Source: Sarcophilus harrisii
Taxonomy: Eukaryota; Chordata; Mammalia; Dasyuromorphia; Dasyuridae
Direction: 5' to 3'
DNA: 64,000 nt
Assembly: GCF_902635505.1 (NCBI RefSeq)
Contig: NC_045429.1
Coordinates: 427,827,669 to 427,891,668, forward strand
Shown here: positions 48,107 through 61,279 of the stretch, piece after piece
Position numbering within the stretch: the stretch's first letter is position 1
Layout: each line of letters starts with the position of its first letter
Notes under the pieces: generated by a model
The model's database searches: none
Seen by the model: the letters and a program-made list of their open reading frames with translations, nothing else
Told to the model about the DNA's origin: nothing
Program-made: the position numbers and the translations under genes

Positions 48107-50674
48107 CTTTGTCAATTTTAATTTTTTTAGTTTATTTATTTTTAATATACATTGTTTTATGAATTATGTTGGGAGAGAAAAATCAGAGCAAATTGGAAAA
48201 CCAGAAAAAAAGAAGTGAATATAGCTTGTGTTGATTTACATTCAGTCTCCTTAGTTCTTTTTCTGAATGCAGTTGGAATTTTCCATCCAAAGTCTATTGG
48301 GATTGCATTGGATCACTGAACTACTGAGAAGAATCAAGTCTTTCATAGTTAATTCTCACACATTCTTGCTGTCATTGTCTATAATGTATTCCTGATTCTG
48401 CTCAGGTTAGCTCAGCATCAGTTCATGTAAATCTTTTTTAACTTTTTCTATAATAAACTTGTTCATCATTTTTTACAAAACAATACTATTCCATTACCTT
48501 CATGTGCCACAACTTTTTCAGCCATTCCCCAATTGATGGACATCTATTCTTTTTTCAATTCTTTGCCACCACAAAAAAGAGCTGCTATGAACATTTTTCC
48601 TCATGTGGGTCCTTTTCCCTCCTTTTTGATTTCCTTGGGATACAGACCCAGAAATGGCACTTCTGGCTCAAAGGGTATGCACATTTTTATAGCCTTTTGG
48701 GCATAGTTCCAGATTGTTCTCCAGAATGGTTGTATCATTTCTCAACTTGACCAAAAATGTATTAGTGTCCCAGTTTTCTCACATTTCCTCCAACATTTAT
48801 TGTTATACTTTCCTGTCATCTTAGCCAATCTAAGAGGTATGAGGTTGTACCTCAGAGTTGTTTTACATAGCATTTCTCTAATCAGTAGTGATTTAGAGCA
48901 TTTTTTCATATAACTATAAATGACTTTAATTTCATCATCTGAAAATTGTCTGTTTATATCCTTTGACCATTTGTCAATTGGGAAATGACTTGTATTCTTA
49001 TAAATTTGACATAGTTTTTCATATAGATAGATAGATAGATATTAGAAATGAGACCTTTATCAGAAATATTGGGTGTAAAGAGGTTTTTTTCCCAGCTTTG
49101 TACTTCGCTTTTATTCTTGTTTCTGTTGGTTTTGTTTATGCAAAAACTTTTAAATTAAGGTAATCAGAATTGTCCATTTTGCCTTCCATCATGTTCTCTA
49201 ATTCTTTTTTTTTAAATCAGAAATTCCTCCCTTCTCCAAAGATCTGATAGACAAATTATCCCTTATTTTTCTAATTTGTTTATAGTATCATCCTATGTGG
49301 CCAAATCATATATCCATTTTGACCTTATTTTGGTATGGGGTATGAGATGCAGGTCTATGTTGAGTTTCTGACATATTATTTCCCAGTTTTTCCAGCAATT
49401 TTTGTGAAATAGTAAGTTCTTATTCCAGAAGCTGGAATTTGGGGGTTTATCAAATAGTAGATTGTTACAGGCCTGGCTTATTGGGTGTCTGTATCTAATC
49501 CACTCCACTGATCCACCATTCTATTTCTTAGCCAGTACCACATGATTTTGATGACTACTGCTTTATAATATAGTTTTAGGTTTGGTACTGCTAAGCCACC
49601 ATCCTTTATATTTTTTTCATTAATTTCCTTATTATTTTTGACCTATTGTTTTTCCAGGTGAATTTTGCTATTATTTTTTCTAATTCTACAAAATAATGTT
49701 TTGGTAGTTTGATTGGTATGGTGCTGACCAAGTAGACCAATTTAGGCAGAATTGTCATTTTTATTATATTAGCTTGGCCAAGCCATGAAAAATTTATATT
49801 TTTCCAATTGTTTCGGTCAGATTTTATTTGTGAGAGAAATATTTTGTAACAGTGTTCATATAGTTCTTGGATTTTTCTTGGCAGATAGATATTTTGTTTT
49901 GTCTACAGTAATTTTAAATGGAATTTCTCTTTCTATCTCTCACTGATGGGTTTTGTCAGTAATATATAGAAATTCTGATGATTTGTGTGGGTTTATTTTA
50001 TAAAATGCAACTTTGCTAAAGCAATGAATTGTTTCCAGTACATTTTTGGATGATTTTCTAGGATTTCCTAAGTATATCATCTTATCATTTGCAAAGAGTG
50101 ATAATTTTATTTCCTCATTGCCCATTCTAATTCCCTTAATTTCTTTTCCTTTTCTTATTGCTAAAGCCAAAATTTCTAACACAATGTTAAATAATAGTAT
50201 TGATAATGGGCATCCCTGTTTCACCCCCAATCTTCCTGAGACTATGTCCAACCTCTCTCCATTACAAATAATGCTTGTTATATAGGTTTTAGCTAAATAC
50301 TGCTTATTTTAAGGAAAGCTCCCTTTAGCCCTATGTTCTCTTGTGTTTTTAATAGGAATGGGCATTACATTTTGTTAAAAGCTTTTCCCGCATCTATTAG
50401 GATTATCATATGATTTCTGCTGGTTTTATTATTGATATGGTAGATTATGGCAATAGATTCCCTGATGCTGAACCAGCCCTGCATTCCTGGTATAAATCCC
50501 ACTTGATCATAGTGTATTATCCTGCTAAGTTGTTGTAGTCTTTTTGCTAATATTTTATCTAAAATTTTTGCATCAATATTCATTAGGGAGATTAGTCTGT
50601 AATTTTCTTTCTCTGTTTTGGTCCTTCCTGGTTTAATTTTCAATGCTATATTTGTGTCACTCTTATCTGAACAT
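48107..50674 (-). mobile_element. 2.6-kb 5'-truncated L1 inserted in the L2, with perfect target duplication
   Basis: The minus strand encodes L1 [18 protein letters not shown] (50643-50365) and GVKQGCPLSILLFNIVLEIL (50251-49940), then FANDKMIY where active L1 has FADD. Further C-terminal and 3' UTR pieces run down to about 48110. Flanked by 14-bp repeats aatttattgacttt at 48093-48106 and 50675-50688. The frame is broken into short pieces, so it is inactive. Confidence 0.92.
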
Positions 50675-51496
50675 AATTTATTGACTTTTCACCACTCTGT
50701 CTTCCAATGCCAAGCCTATTTTCATACATACCACAATCTCCAATCTCTCAGCCCCTCAGTTCTCTCCTAAGCTCTAACCATTGCACTATCTACTATTCAT
50801 TTTTCATTTTTTGAACCTCACCCCTACCTTGGTGAACCACCTCAACTCTACATTGTTATCTTCTCTTGAATTTATGACCCCCTTATCATATAATCAATAT
50901 TGTTCTGCCAAAGATCAGCCTTGCATTACTGCCACCTCCTTCTACCTCCACAATTGCATATGAGCCACTAAATGAAGGTGGAGAAAATCATTTAAAAGTT
51001 ACTCAACCATTTTGACTTAGTCCACTACAAATTCATGTTATACAACCTCTACTGAATCCTCATCATTGCTTTACATTTTATAGACTCACTATTCTATTAG
51101 ACTTTTTTGAATTTTTCATTTTTCATCAACTCTCTAATCATTTCTTCCCCTTTATTTTTTTAGCCACAAGCTTGTATCATGTTTTACAAAAATAGTTTTT
51201 AAATTGAAATTATTTACTTAAGGTTCCCTCTTCTCATCTCCTCATGTCATGTTACTCAGAAACTCTCTGCTACTAGCTTACCTTTCACACCTTTCTCACA
51301 TTGCAAATTGGCCCCACTCCTTTGTAAAGGCAAACTCTGCCTGCTGAAATGATTTCATTTCATTCCATCTTTTCCAACAGATCATGTTTTAAAAACTTAA
51401 GTGGTTGTCCTGTCATTCCCACTCTATCACTAATCTTATATCTCTCCCTATCTACTGGCTTCTTCTTTACTACTTATAGCCTTAAAAAACCCTCAC

Positions 51497-52608
51497 TTGG
51501 AATTGACTCTAATTTATAAGAAATCAAGCCATTCTCCAATTGATAAATGGTCAAAGGATATGAACAGACAATTCTCAGATGAAGAAATTGAAACTATTTC
51601 TAGTCATATGAAAAGATGCTCCAAGTCATTATTAATCAGAGAAATGCAAATTAAGACAATTCTAAGATACCACTACACACCTGTCAGATTGGCTAAGATG
51701 ACAGGAAAAAATAATGATGATTGTTGGAGGGGATGCGGGAAAACTGGGACATTGATGCATTGTTGGTGGAATTGTGAACGAATCCAACCATTTTGGAGAG
51801 TAGTTTGGAACTATGCTCAAAAAGTTATCAAACTGTGCATACCCTTTGATCCAGCAGTGTTACTACTGGGATTATATCCCAAAGAGATTATAAAGAAGGG
51901 AAAGGGACCTGTATGTGCACGAATGTTTGTGGCAGCCCTTTTTGTAGTGGCTAGTAACTGGAAACTGAATGGATGTCCATCAGTTGGAGAATGGCTGAAT
52001 AAATTGTGGTATATGAAAATTATGGAATATTACTGTTCTGTAAGAAATGACCAACAGTAATTTCAGAAAGGCCTGGAGAGACTTACATGAACTGATGCTG
52101 AGTGAAATGAGCAGGACCAGGAGATCATTATATACTTCAACAACAATACTATATGATGACCAGTTCTGATGGATCAGGCCATCCTCAGCAACGAGATCAA
52201 CCAAATCATTTCTAATGGAGCAGTAATGAACTGAACTAGCTATACCCAGAAAAAGAACTCTGGGAGATGACTAAAAAACCATTACATTGAATTCCCAATC
52301 CCTATATTTATGCACACCTGCATTTTTGATTTCCTTCACAAGCTAATTGTACAATATTTCAGAGTCTGATTCTTTTTCTACAGCAAAATAACGTTTTGGT
52401 CAGGTATACTTATTGTGTATCTAATTTATATTTTAATATATTTAACATCTACTGGTCATCCTGCCATCTAGGGGAGGGGGTGGGGGGGGTAAGAGGTGAA
52501 AAATTGGAACAAGAGGTTTGGCAATTGTTAATGCTGTAAAGTTACCCATGTATATATCCTGTAAATAAAAGGCTATTAAATAAAAAAAAAAAAAAAAAAG
52601 AAAAGAAA
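51497..52608 (+). mobile_element. 5'-truncated L1 with an open ORF2 C-terminus
   Basis: An uninterrupted 187-codon frame (51497-52060) carries MNRQFSDEEIETISSHMKRC, REMQIKTILRYHYTPVRLAK, CWRGCGKTGTLMHCWWNC and FDPAVLLLGLYPKE, close to the human L1 ORF2 C-terminus. A 3' UTR with gccatctaggggaggggg and a pure A tail (52582-52600) follows. Open frame and clean tail suggest a young copy. No convincing target duplication (ttgac lies on both sides). Confidence 0.93.
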
Positions 52609-53764
52609 AGTAGTTGACAATAGAGGCCTCTGCTTCCTCTCTTTTCCCTCTCTTCTTCATCCACTATAATCCAGGTTCCAACTTCATCATTTCACTGAAA
52701 GCATTCTTTCCAAAGTTATCAATGATCTTTTAGACAAATTCAGTGACCTATTCTCATTTCTTTTTCTTTTTAACTTCTCTTTTAAACTTTCTCTTTCAGT
52801 ACTATTATCCTCTTCTCATTGATGTTTTCTTCTCTTTAGATTTTTGAAACACTACTGTCCTCTTATTTTCCTCCTACTTATCATAACACTTTCTTTGTTG
52901 AATTCTCATCCAAATCATGCCTAAAAAATGTGAGTGTCCCATAGAGTTTGTTCTGGCCTGCGTCTCATTTCCCTTTCGACTATTTCATTTTATAATTTCA
53001 TCAGCTCTCATAGTTTTAAATATCATTTCTATTGATGATTCTTAAAATTACCTATGTAGCTCTAATCTGTCTGTTGAACTCCAGTATCACCCTTCCCACT
53101 TTCAGCCATCTTAAACTAGATATTCAATGAGACATCTTAAACTCAAAATTTTCTAAATGGAATTCATTCTACCCCCTAAAATTTCCCCATTTTCTAATCT
53201 TCCTTTTACTTTTAAGAATACTACTATTCTCCCAATTCCTGTAGGTTTCATTCTCAATTCCTTATTATCTCTCACACCCAACCTATTGTCAAAATCTGTC
53301 AATTTCATTTTTGCAACGTCTCTAAATGGGTCCACTTTTCTCCTCTGATATTGACACCTCTGTTACAAGCCTTTATCCCTCATCACTAGATTATAGTAAT
53401 CATTTGCTGGCCGGTCTGCTTGCCCCACGTCTCTCTATCCCAATCTTTCCACTATTTGGCTGCCAAAGTGTTAATTTCCCTAAAATTTTCTAAACTTTCC
53501 TAAAGCCCGACCATGTTACCTTCATATTTAGTAAACTTCAGTAGCTCAAAGTGCCACTCCACTTTTCTTCAAACAATACACTTCATATATACATTCCAGG
53601 CATTTTCTTTCACTGAACCTTTGCTTGGAAAACTCCTCTTCCTCATCTCTGCCTCCTGGCTTCCCTGGCAATTTTTAATTCTAACTAAAATCTTAACTTC
53701 TATAGGAAATCTTTTCCAGCACTTCCTTTTTTGGGGAAGGTGAAAGGAGAAGATTTCTTTCTTT

Positions 53765-54280
53765 TTTGCACTTAATAGGATTTTATTTTTCCCAATTTCA
53801 TGTAAAAGATAGTTTCCAGAATTCATTTTTATAAGATTTTGAGTTCCCAATTATTCTTCCTCCTTTCTTTTTTTTTTAAATCCCTTCACAAGAGAGAAAA
53901 CAATCTGATATAGATTATACATATACAATTATCTTAAACATATCTTTGGATTAGTAATGTGAAAGAAAAATCAGAACAAAAGAAAAAAAAACATGAGAAA
54001 GAAAAAACAAAACAAAACAAGTGGGAATAGCATGCTTCAATTTGCATTCAGACTCCATAATTCTTGTTCTGGATGAAGATAGAATTTTCCACCACTTTCC
54101 TTTTTGCTCTGAGTTTTCTCTCCCAGAATGATTCATAAATCAATGTATATTAAAAATAAATAAGTTTTTCAAAAAAAGAGAAAAAAAATTCCATCACCAG
54201 TCCTTTGGAATTGTCTTGGATCATTGTATTACTGAGAAAAGCTAATCTCATCACACAATATTGCAGTCTCCTGATTCTGC
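53765..54280 (-). mobile_element. L1 3' UTR fragment inside the L2
   Basis: gaaagaaaaatcagaacaaa, tttgcattcagactccataa, ggaattgtcttggatcattg: the antisense L1 3' end, older type as at 48.2 kb. L2 resumes with tctcttaattctattgct. Confidence 0.7.
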
Positions 54281-54530
54281 TCCCAATATCTCTTAATTCT
54301 ATTGCTTTCCTTCTGTTGATTATTTCCACTTTATTTTTTATATATGTTGTTTGTACATATTTATTTATTTGTTTTCTCCACCCCCTCCCATTAGATTGTG
54401 AACTCCTCGAGAGCAAGGATTGTCTATTGTCTTTCTTTGAATCAGCAATGTTTTCCACAGTGCCTGGCATATTGTGAGTGCTTTTAAAATGATTTTTTAA
54501 TTGAATGGTTAAGTAACTCAAAAATCTTTA

Positions 54531-56163
54531 CAAGAAAAGTTTCAAAGAGAAATACAGCATAGGCATCAGCTCAATTACAATTCCTGGAAGAAAAGAAGCA
54601 CAAATTATTTTGTAAATGAAATGAAAGTTTTAGAGGAAAAAAATTGTAAAAATAAATAATAACTATAAAGAAAAGTCTTTATAAAGTAGTGGTCATCAAA
54701 ACCATTTGGTACTGGTTAAGAAATAGAGCAGTAGATCAGTGGAATAAGTTAGGTTCACAAGATACAACAGTCAATGACTATAATAATCTAGTGCTTGATA
54801 AACCCAAAGACTTCAGCTTCTTGAATAAGAACTCACTATTTGACAAAAATTGCTAGAAAATTTGGAAATTAGTATGGCAGAAACCAGGCATGATTCACAC
54901 CTAACACCCTATACCAAGATATGGGTGAGAGGGTTACAAGTTAGAAAAACAACGTATAGTCTACCTCTCAGATCTGTGGCCAACAAAGAGCTGTAGTACA
55001 TTATGGAATGCAAAATGGATAATTTTGATTATATTAAGTTAAAAAATTTTTGTACAAACAAAATTAATGCAGACAAGATTTGAAGGGAAAAAACAAACCA
55101 GGAAAAAAATTTACATTCAAGAGTTTGGACAAAGGTCTCCAAAAGAAAATTGACTCGAATATATAAAAGTTCTATTTCCAATTGATAAATGGTCAAAGGA
55201 TATGAACAGATTTTCCAGGTGAAGAAATTGAAACCATTGCTATTTATGTGAATAGGTGCTCTAAATCACTATTGATCAAAGAAATACAAATTTGAGGTAC
55301 TACTACACACCTTTCAGATAGGCTAAGACAGGAAAAGATAATGATGAATATTGGAGGGGATGTGGGAAAACTGGGACACTAATGCATTGTTAGTGGAATT
55401 GTGAACTGATTCAACCATTCTGGAGAGCAATTTGGAACTATGCCCCAAAGGCTATCAAGATGTGCATACACTTTGATACAGTAGTGTCTCTACTGGGCCT
55501 ATATTCCCAAGAAATCATGAAGGAGGGAAAGGGACCTATATGTGCAAAAATGTTTGTGGCAGCCTTTTTTGTAGTGGCAAGAAACTGGAAAATGAGTGCA
55601 TGGCCATCAGTTGGGGAATAGCTAAATAATTATGATATGTGAGTGTTATGAAATATTATTGTTTTATAAAAAAATGATCAGAAGGATGATTTCAGCGAGG
55701 CCCGGAGAAATTTACACAAACTGATGCTAAGTGAAGTTAGTAGAACTAGAAGATTATTGTACATGGCAACAGCAGGATTATACAATGATGAATTCTGAGC
55801 AACATGGATCTTTTCAATGAGATGATTCAGAACAGTTCCATTGGTCTTGTGATGAAGAGAACCATCTGAACTTGGAGAGAAAACTGTGGGGACTGAGTGT
55901 GGATCACTACATAGTATTTCACTTTTTTGTTGTTGTTGACTTGTTTTTTCTAATTTTTTTTCTTTTTAATCTGATTTTTCTCATGCAACATGATAATTAT
56001 AGAAACATGCATAGAAGAATTGTACATGTTTAACATATACTGGATTATTTGCTGCCTAGAGGAGGGCATGGGGGGAAAGGAGGGAAAAAAATTGAAACAC
56101 AAGGTTTTGCAAGGGTGATTGTTGAAAGTTTTCTATGCATATATTTTTAAAATAATAAAAAAG
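54531..56163 (+). mobile_element. L1, ORF2 3' half and 3' UTR, inserted in an older L1
   Basis: ggcagaaaccaggcatgatt, ccaattgataaatggtcaaa, ttgtgaactgattcaaccat, ggcatggggggaaaggaggg and an A-rich tail. aaaatcttt lies at both ends (54521-54529 and 56164-56172), a likely 9-bp target duplication. Confidence 0.82.
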
Positions 56164-57900
56164 AAAATCTTTGTGAATGAATTAACAAACTAGTGCAAGA
56201 GATACAAAGTCTTGCTCAAGAAAAGATAAACTAAGAAAACTGAAAATTGGAAGTTAAAATTGAAAATTAGAATGAACCAAATAGAAGTTAAATAGTTCAT
56301 GAGACAACACACAGTTTCATCTTATTGACTAAAATAAAGCCAAAAAACTAAAAATAAAATGTAAGGTGTCTCCTAAAAAAATAACTAACCTGTAAAAACA
56401 GATCAAATGAAAACTATTAGGAACCTTATGGATAAAATCTAGTTCTCTAGGGTTAAATAAAAAGCATAGGAAGCAAAAGTAAAAAATCAACTGTCAAGGA
56501 GTCACACAAGATTTAATAGGCACTAATATAAATATTAAATCATTAAATATAATACAAAAAAGCATGCAATATGTTATTATAAAAGGCTAAATATATAGAC
56601 TTACAACCAAGACTAACTCACTAAGCAAAACTAAGCATAATCTCAAAGGATAAAAAAAATAATTTCTAATGAAATAGAAAACTGCTAAGCATTCCTGATG
56701 AAAAGACCAGAGTTGAATTTAAACTTTGACATACTAACACAATCATCAAGAGAAAAAATAAAAGGCTAAGTACAAATGAGTTATCATAAAGAACTAAATA
56801 TAGATAACTACTTTTTATACTGGGGGATGATGTACAATCTCTAATAACATTGGGGGTGATAGAGTGAGTCAAATAAGATTGATGGTCTAGAGTACTTATT
56901 TTTCCTCCTTTTCTTTTTTTTTTCTTTCTTTTGAAGCAATTGGGGTTAAGTGATTTGCCCAGGGTCACACAGCTAGTAAATATTAAGTGTTTGAGGCTAG
57001 ATTTGAACTCAGAGTCTTCTGACTTCAGGAATGGTGCCAATCTACTGTGCCATTGAGCTGTTCCATTTTTTTTTCTTAAAATAAGAATAGAAAGAGGCAT
57101 GTGTGGGAAAGAGGAAAAGAGGGAAAGTGAGAAGAAGGATAGAGGCAATTATCTTGAATAATTTGAACAAGCAAGAAGAGGATCATACAGTCAAGGAGAA
57201 AGGGACAGAGGAAGTAAGTAATACTTAAACCTCATATTCATCTGAACTGCTCAAGGAGGGAAGAATATATATAAACAGACTTAGGTACAAAATTATATTT
57301 TAATCCACAGGAGAAGAAGAGGGGAAAGGGAGAAGGAAGAGTAGAAGAATACCAGGAAGGTTAGATTAAAGGAGGAATTATTCCTAAACAAAACAAAACA
57401 ATAACCATAAAGAGAATTCAGAAACATAAGAATCTGTGATTGGTCTCTGGCCAATGTAAAGAAAGAGTAGAAGTAGAGCAGATTGCATTGATTTTAGAAC
57501 ACTGGTGCTGTGTATACTCTTTGTTCACCACCCTCTTCTTTTTTGCAAAGAGAAAGCAAAAAACAAAAAAAGAATAAAAAAGTATGAGAGAAAAGGATAG
57601 AGGGAAATATAAAAATATTGAACATGATTGTAAATGGAATGAAATTACCCATTTAATGGAAGAGGATAGCAGAAGAATTAGAAAACAGAATCCAACAATG
57701 TGTTGGTTACAAGAAACACATTAAAATGTAAAGATTCACACAGAGGTATTATAAAGGGCTGAAGAAAAACTTATTAGGCTGCCTGTAAATCACAAACAAC
57801 AACAAGAATAGCAATCATGATCTTAGACAAAGCAGTTTCAAAAATAGAATTAATGAAAATAGAGACTTATAGAACTATAGTGAATATAATGAAAACCCTG
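56164..57900 (+). mobile_element. Older L1, ORF1, inter-ORF and start of ORF2
   Basis: ORF1-like gaatgaattaacaaactagt (56175), agcattcctgatgaaaagac (56687), inter-ORF gaactgctcaaggagggaag (57245), ORF2-start-like tgttggttacaagaaacaca (57702). The left side of the same L1 ends at about 54530. Strongly decayed, with purine-rich tracts at 57100-57360. Confidence 0.6.
56928..57068 (-). mobile_element. Marsupial tRNA-derived SINE in the older L1
   Basis: gaagcaattggggttaagtg, atttgcccagggtcacacag, ctagatttgaactcagag, antisense. Confidence 0.88.
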
Positions 57901-58270
57901 CTTATACAGGATGGGGGATTATACATGCTACTCAAATACTCACAGAGAAGTGATGGATTGTGAATACAGAACATGCTATTCAAATTTTAACTATAACTTG
58001 ATGGATTCTTGTTCAGAGTGCAACAGTTTTGGTTTTGGACATGATCAGTGTGGAAATTGGTTTTGTTTGATGATGCAGCTTTGCTATAAGAAATTGCTTT
58101 CTTTTCTTTTTTCCAATAACAGGGGAATTAGCCCACTCCATTTGGTATTATGATGATTTTTCTATGTTACATCTCCTACCAGATTGTAAATTCAATAATC
58201 CTCTGATTTACCATTATTATCTCCCTGCCCCTCAATAGAATAGTAGAATGTTAGTTGAATTGTATGAACT
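57901..58270. other. Uncertain, possibly L1-derived
   Basis: tggaaattggttttgtttga resembles the older L1 3' ends of marsupials; nothing else recognised. Confidence 0.3.
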
Positions 58271-58690
58271 GAGAGGCACCTAGGTAGTAGTTGTTCAGAT
58301 TTTTTGTCTTGGAATCAGTCGGAATTAAAATCTTTCCTCAGATATTTGCTAGCTGTGTGGTAAGTCATTTAAACTCTCTTTGACTCAGTTTCTTTATATG
58401 TAAAAAAAAAAAGGTTGGACTCAATGGCCTCAATGGAAGATCACTTCCAACTCTAGAGGTATATGAATCTGTTTTTCAGTGAGGAATTTCCTAAGTATTA
58501 TTGTGAAGCAAACAAGTTCCTCCTTCCTTCTGCTTTTGAGATTGACTCTGGGCAAATAATTTCAACTCTCCTGGCCTCAATTTCCTCATCTATAAAAATA
58601 AAGAGCATAATACCTGTAGTTATACACCTTACCGAGTGTTTATAAGTAATAAATGACATAGTATATAGGAAGTGCTTTCTAAACCTTAAA
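58271..58690 (+). mobile_element. Two MIR-type SINEs
   Basis: 58271-58470 (ttgtcttggaatcagtcgga, cttccaactctagaggta) and 58535-58690 (tctcctggcctcaatttcct, gtatataggaagtgctttct). Confidence 0.55.
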
Positions 58691-58737
58691 ATATTATATG
58701 AAATTCAGTTATTATTGATTTGTAACAATGGCACATT

Positions 58738-58878
58738 TTGAGGTGGCACAGTGGATAGCACACCAGCGCTGAAGTGAGGAGGAACTGAGTTCAAATCTGA
58801 TCTGAAACACGTAACAAGTTCTAGCTGTGTGACCCTTGGCAAGTTACTTAACACCAATTGCCTCAGGAAAAAAAAGGC
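58738..58878 (+). mobile_element. Marsupial tRNA-derived SINE
   Basis: gaggtggcacagtggatagc, ctgagttcaaatctgatctg, cttaacaccaattgcctcag, A-run. Confidence 0.88.
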
Positions 58879-60209
58879 ATATTTTGTCAGGTTGGGAATT
58901 GTGATTGGCTAAACTCTTTTTGTTTGTTTATTTCAATCAATGACTGCTGTAAACATTTCTGCAATGGATTATTTTGGTTTCCTGCCCGTGTAAGTACATG
59001 CTGTGATTTTGAATTGAATTACATTTTGCTGATTCAAGATCTGGCAGAATCTCAGGATCATGATGCCAAGTAGAAATGATTACTTAGGATTACTCCTATA
59101 TATACTTAGTATGCTTGAGATTGTCCCAAATCTGAAGTGACCTAAAACTGTGCCATGGGAAAGGATGTTAAAATTCTAAGTATCAGACTAATTTTTTACT
59201 CCTTTCCTCCTAAAAATGGAAGACAGAAAAAAAATGCACTTAATTACTCATTTTGTAATGGAGTATAATTTCAGATCAGCTTCACTCAGTATGCTAGAGC
59301 AAGCCTAGACTGAACATCAGGAAACATGTGTTTTGGTGGGAGTTCCACCTCTAACTTATCACCTGAAAACAATATGGATTTGTGGAGAAACATTAGACTA
59401 TTATGGATCAAGACTCCTGGTTTTAAGTCATAGTTCTACTACTGACCAGCTTTTTGACGTTGTATAAATTTCTTCCCATCTTGGAGTAGCAGTAAATACA
59501 TGGTGGGACCAAAGAGAAGTCACAGTAATTCAACTTGTCCAAGAGTCCTGCTCAGCACTTTCCCCACCCCATCACCAGCTGTCCAAATATCCACTTGCTG
59601 GTCTCCCTCTCTGCCAGAAGAGAGATTTAGAAGGGAGAGATTATTATTCTCTTCCCTGATTAAATACAGCCACAGGTAGCTGACCACTCAAATACCATTT
59701 GATGTCTGTAGGTCTCTTGTTTATTAATCTTTTTTCCATTCAGATAAGACAAGACCACTGGGAGATGTGGGAAGATGGAGATGTTAAGAGCTGTAGGGAG
59801 TGCTTCTTTTAACAATATAAGAAACATTTCTATTTTCTGATAGCAGAGGTTATAACTTGCAAGATTACAAGGGAGAGGGGATTGCCAGAACTTTGTGTGA
59901 TCCCATCTTCTATGTTCAACAGTTTTCTTTTAAGTCAGAGCTTCTTTTAATGGGACAGATGGGAGCTTCATTTTATTCTTTAGGGACAGGATGTCCCAAA
60001 AAATCTTAGTGTCATTTTAATGCTATTAAAGAAATAAATTCCACTGAAATTCTTGGTGAATCTTTTACTCCCTTCAAGTCTTCACAAAAGGTAGGAAAAG
60101 ATGCTAGGATTCTATTCTGTAGTCTGTCTCAGTGATAGCCACTGATTCTTAAGGGGAAGGGTATTATGGGGAGGGTAAAGTGTTAATCCCAGCAAATACC
60201 TTGAGAATC
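58879..60209. other. Mostly unrecognised
   Basis: A decayed MIR-type fragment lies at 59385-59500 (catagttctactactgacca). Otherwise no element or gene is seen. Confidence 0.4.
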
Positions 60210-60390
60210 AAATAATCATAGATTAAAAGCTGAAATTGACTTCAGAGGCCATTGAATCCAACTCTTTTATTTTGTAAGGAAACTGGCTGAAAAAGATTAC
60301 ATGACTTGCCCAGGGTTACAAGGCTAGTAATTATGGAGAAAGGATTTGAATTTGTTTTCCTAACTCTAAATCACCTTCTCTCTCTTATGT
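60210..60390 (+). mobile_element. MIR-type SINE
   Basis: aatcatagattaaaagctga, gacttgcccagggttacaag, ggatttgaatttgttttcc. Confidence 0.55.
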
Positions 60391-60794
60391 GTTATGTTTT
60401 TTTCACTTCAGGAAGTCAGAGTAACCATTAATTAAAATTCACATTTTAAATCCAGAATTTTCCTAGACTTCAATTTTTCTAAAGACTCATTTTGTCCATT
60501 CTTAAGGACAATCAATAGAGGATTGGGAGTGAAGGGTCTGGATTATATACATTCTGGATTCTTAGTTTCTGAAGAGACAACTGAAAAACAGGTTCCCTCT
60601 CATTTCTTTTACTTCTTCCATGTTATTGTTTTGTTTCTCCTTCATTCTGAAAGTGGACCATGACATCAGGGAGATGATGTGAATGACATATAAATGAATT
60701 GGATTGAAGTGAGGGAGGACTGTGCCTCATTTTCCCTTCCAGAGTCATCTGAGTCCAGGGGCAAGATATAGATCAAGCTGACTGGAAATGGCCT

Positions 60795-60975
60795 GGAAAA
60801 AAAACATTGCATTTGGAATCAGAGGTCCTGGATTCTAATCCTTCCCCTGACACTTATGATTAGTGGGACTTTGAGTAAGGCTTTAACTTTTGTGGGCTTC
60901 AGTTTCATTTTTAAATAAACAGGTTGGATTAGATGATCTCTATATTTCTTTCCAGCTCTGATCCTGGGATCCCTC
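60795..60975 (+). mobile_element. MIR-type SINE
   Basis: gcatttggaatcagaggtcc, gggcttcagtttcattttta, ttggattagatgatctctat, ttccagctctgatcctggga. Confidence 0.65.
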
Positions 60976-61139
60976 TCCAGATTACCTCTAGTCCAGGGAA
61001 GCACTCAGTGATAAGAGGAAACCTGTTCAGTTGCTATGGACTCCAATGTCTTTTACAAAGTTTACAAGTTCCCCCTGCTGGGAAGAAAATTTAATGAACT
61101 AATTGTAATGCAATGGCTTCTTTCCACACTTCTTTCCAC

Positions 61140-61275
61140 AAATAGTATGTAGGGAAGGGGAGGAGAAGGTACAGGAGGAGAAGGAAGAAGAGGAAAGGAG
61201 AGGGAAGCAGAAGAGAGAGGAGGAAAGGGGAAGGGACATGAGGGGAGAAGAGAAGAAAAAGGAAAGCAAAGTAAG
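61140..61275 (+). repeat. GGAGAAG purine-rich tract
   Basis: About 130 bp of almost pure A/G. Confidence 0.85.
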
Positions 61276-61279
61276 ATAA

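Larger units (their letters stand above)
46640..54490 (+). mobile_element. Composite old L2 LINE split by L1 insertions
   Basis: L2 pieces in co-linear order: endonuclease region (about 46640-46824 and 47880-48106), middle (50675-51499, ending ccttaaaaaaccctcac), reverse transcriptase (52610-53744; the frame at 53157-53348 has FILPPKISPFSNLPFTFKN, equal to the L2 region after the ADD box) and 3' tip (54280-54490: attgtgaactcctcgagagc, cagtgcctggcatattgtg). It carries many lesions. 46945-47554 is L2-like in parts and unclear elsewhere. Confidence 0.75.

Noticed and set aside
56666-57148. 160-codon minus-strand frame
   Set aside because: It lies across an L1 and the antisense of a SINE plus purine tracts.
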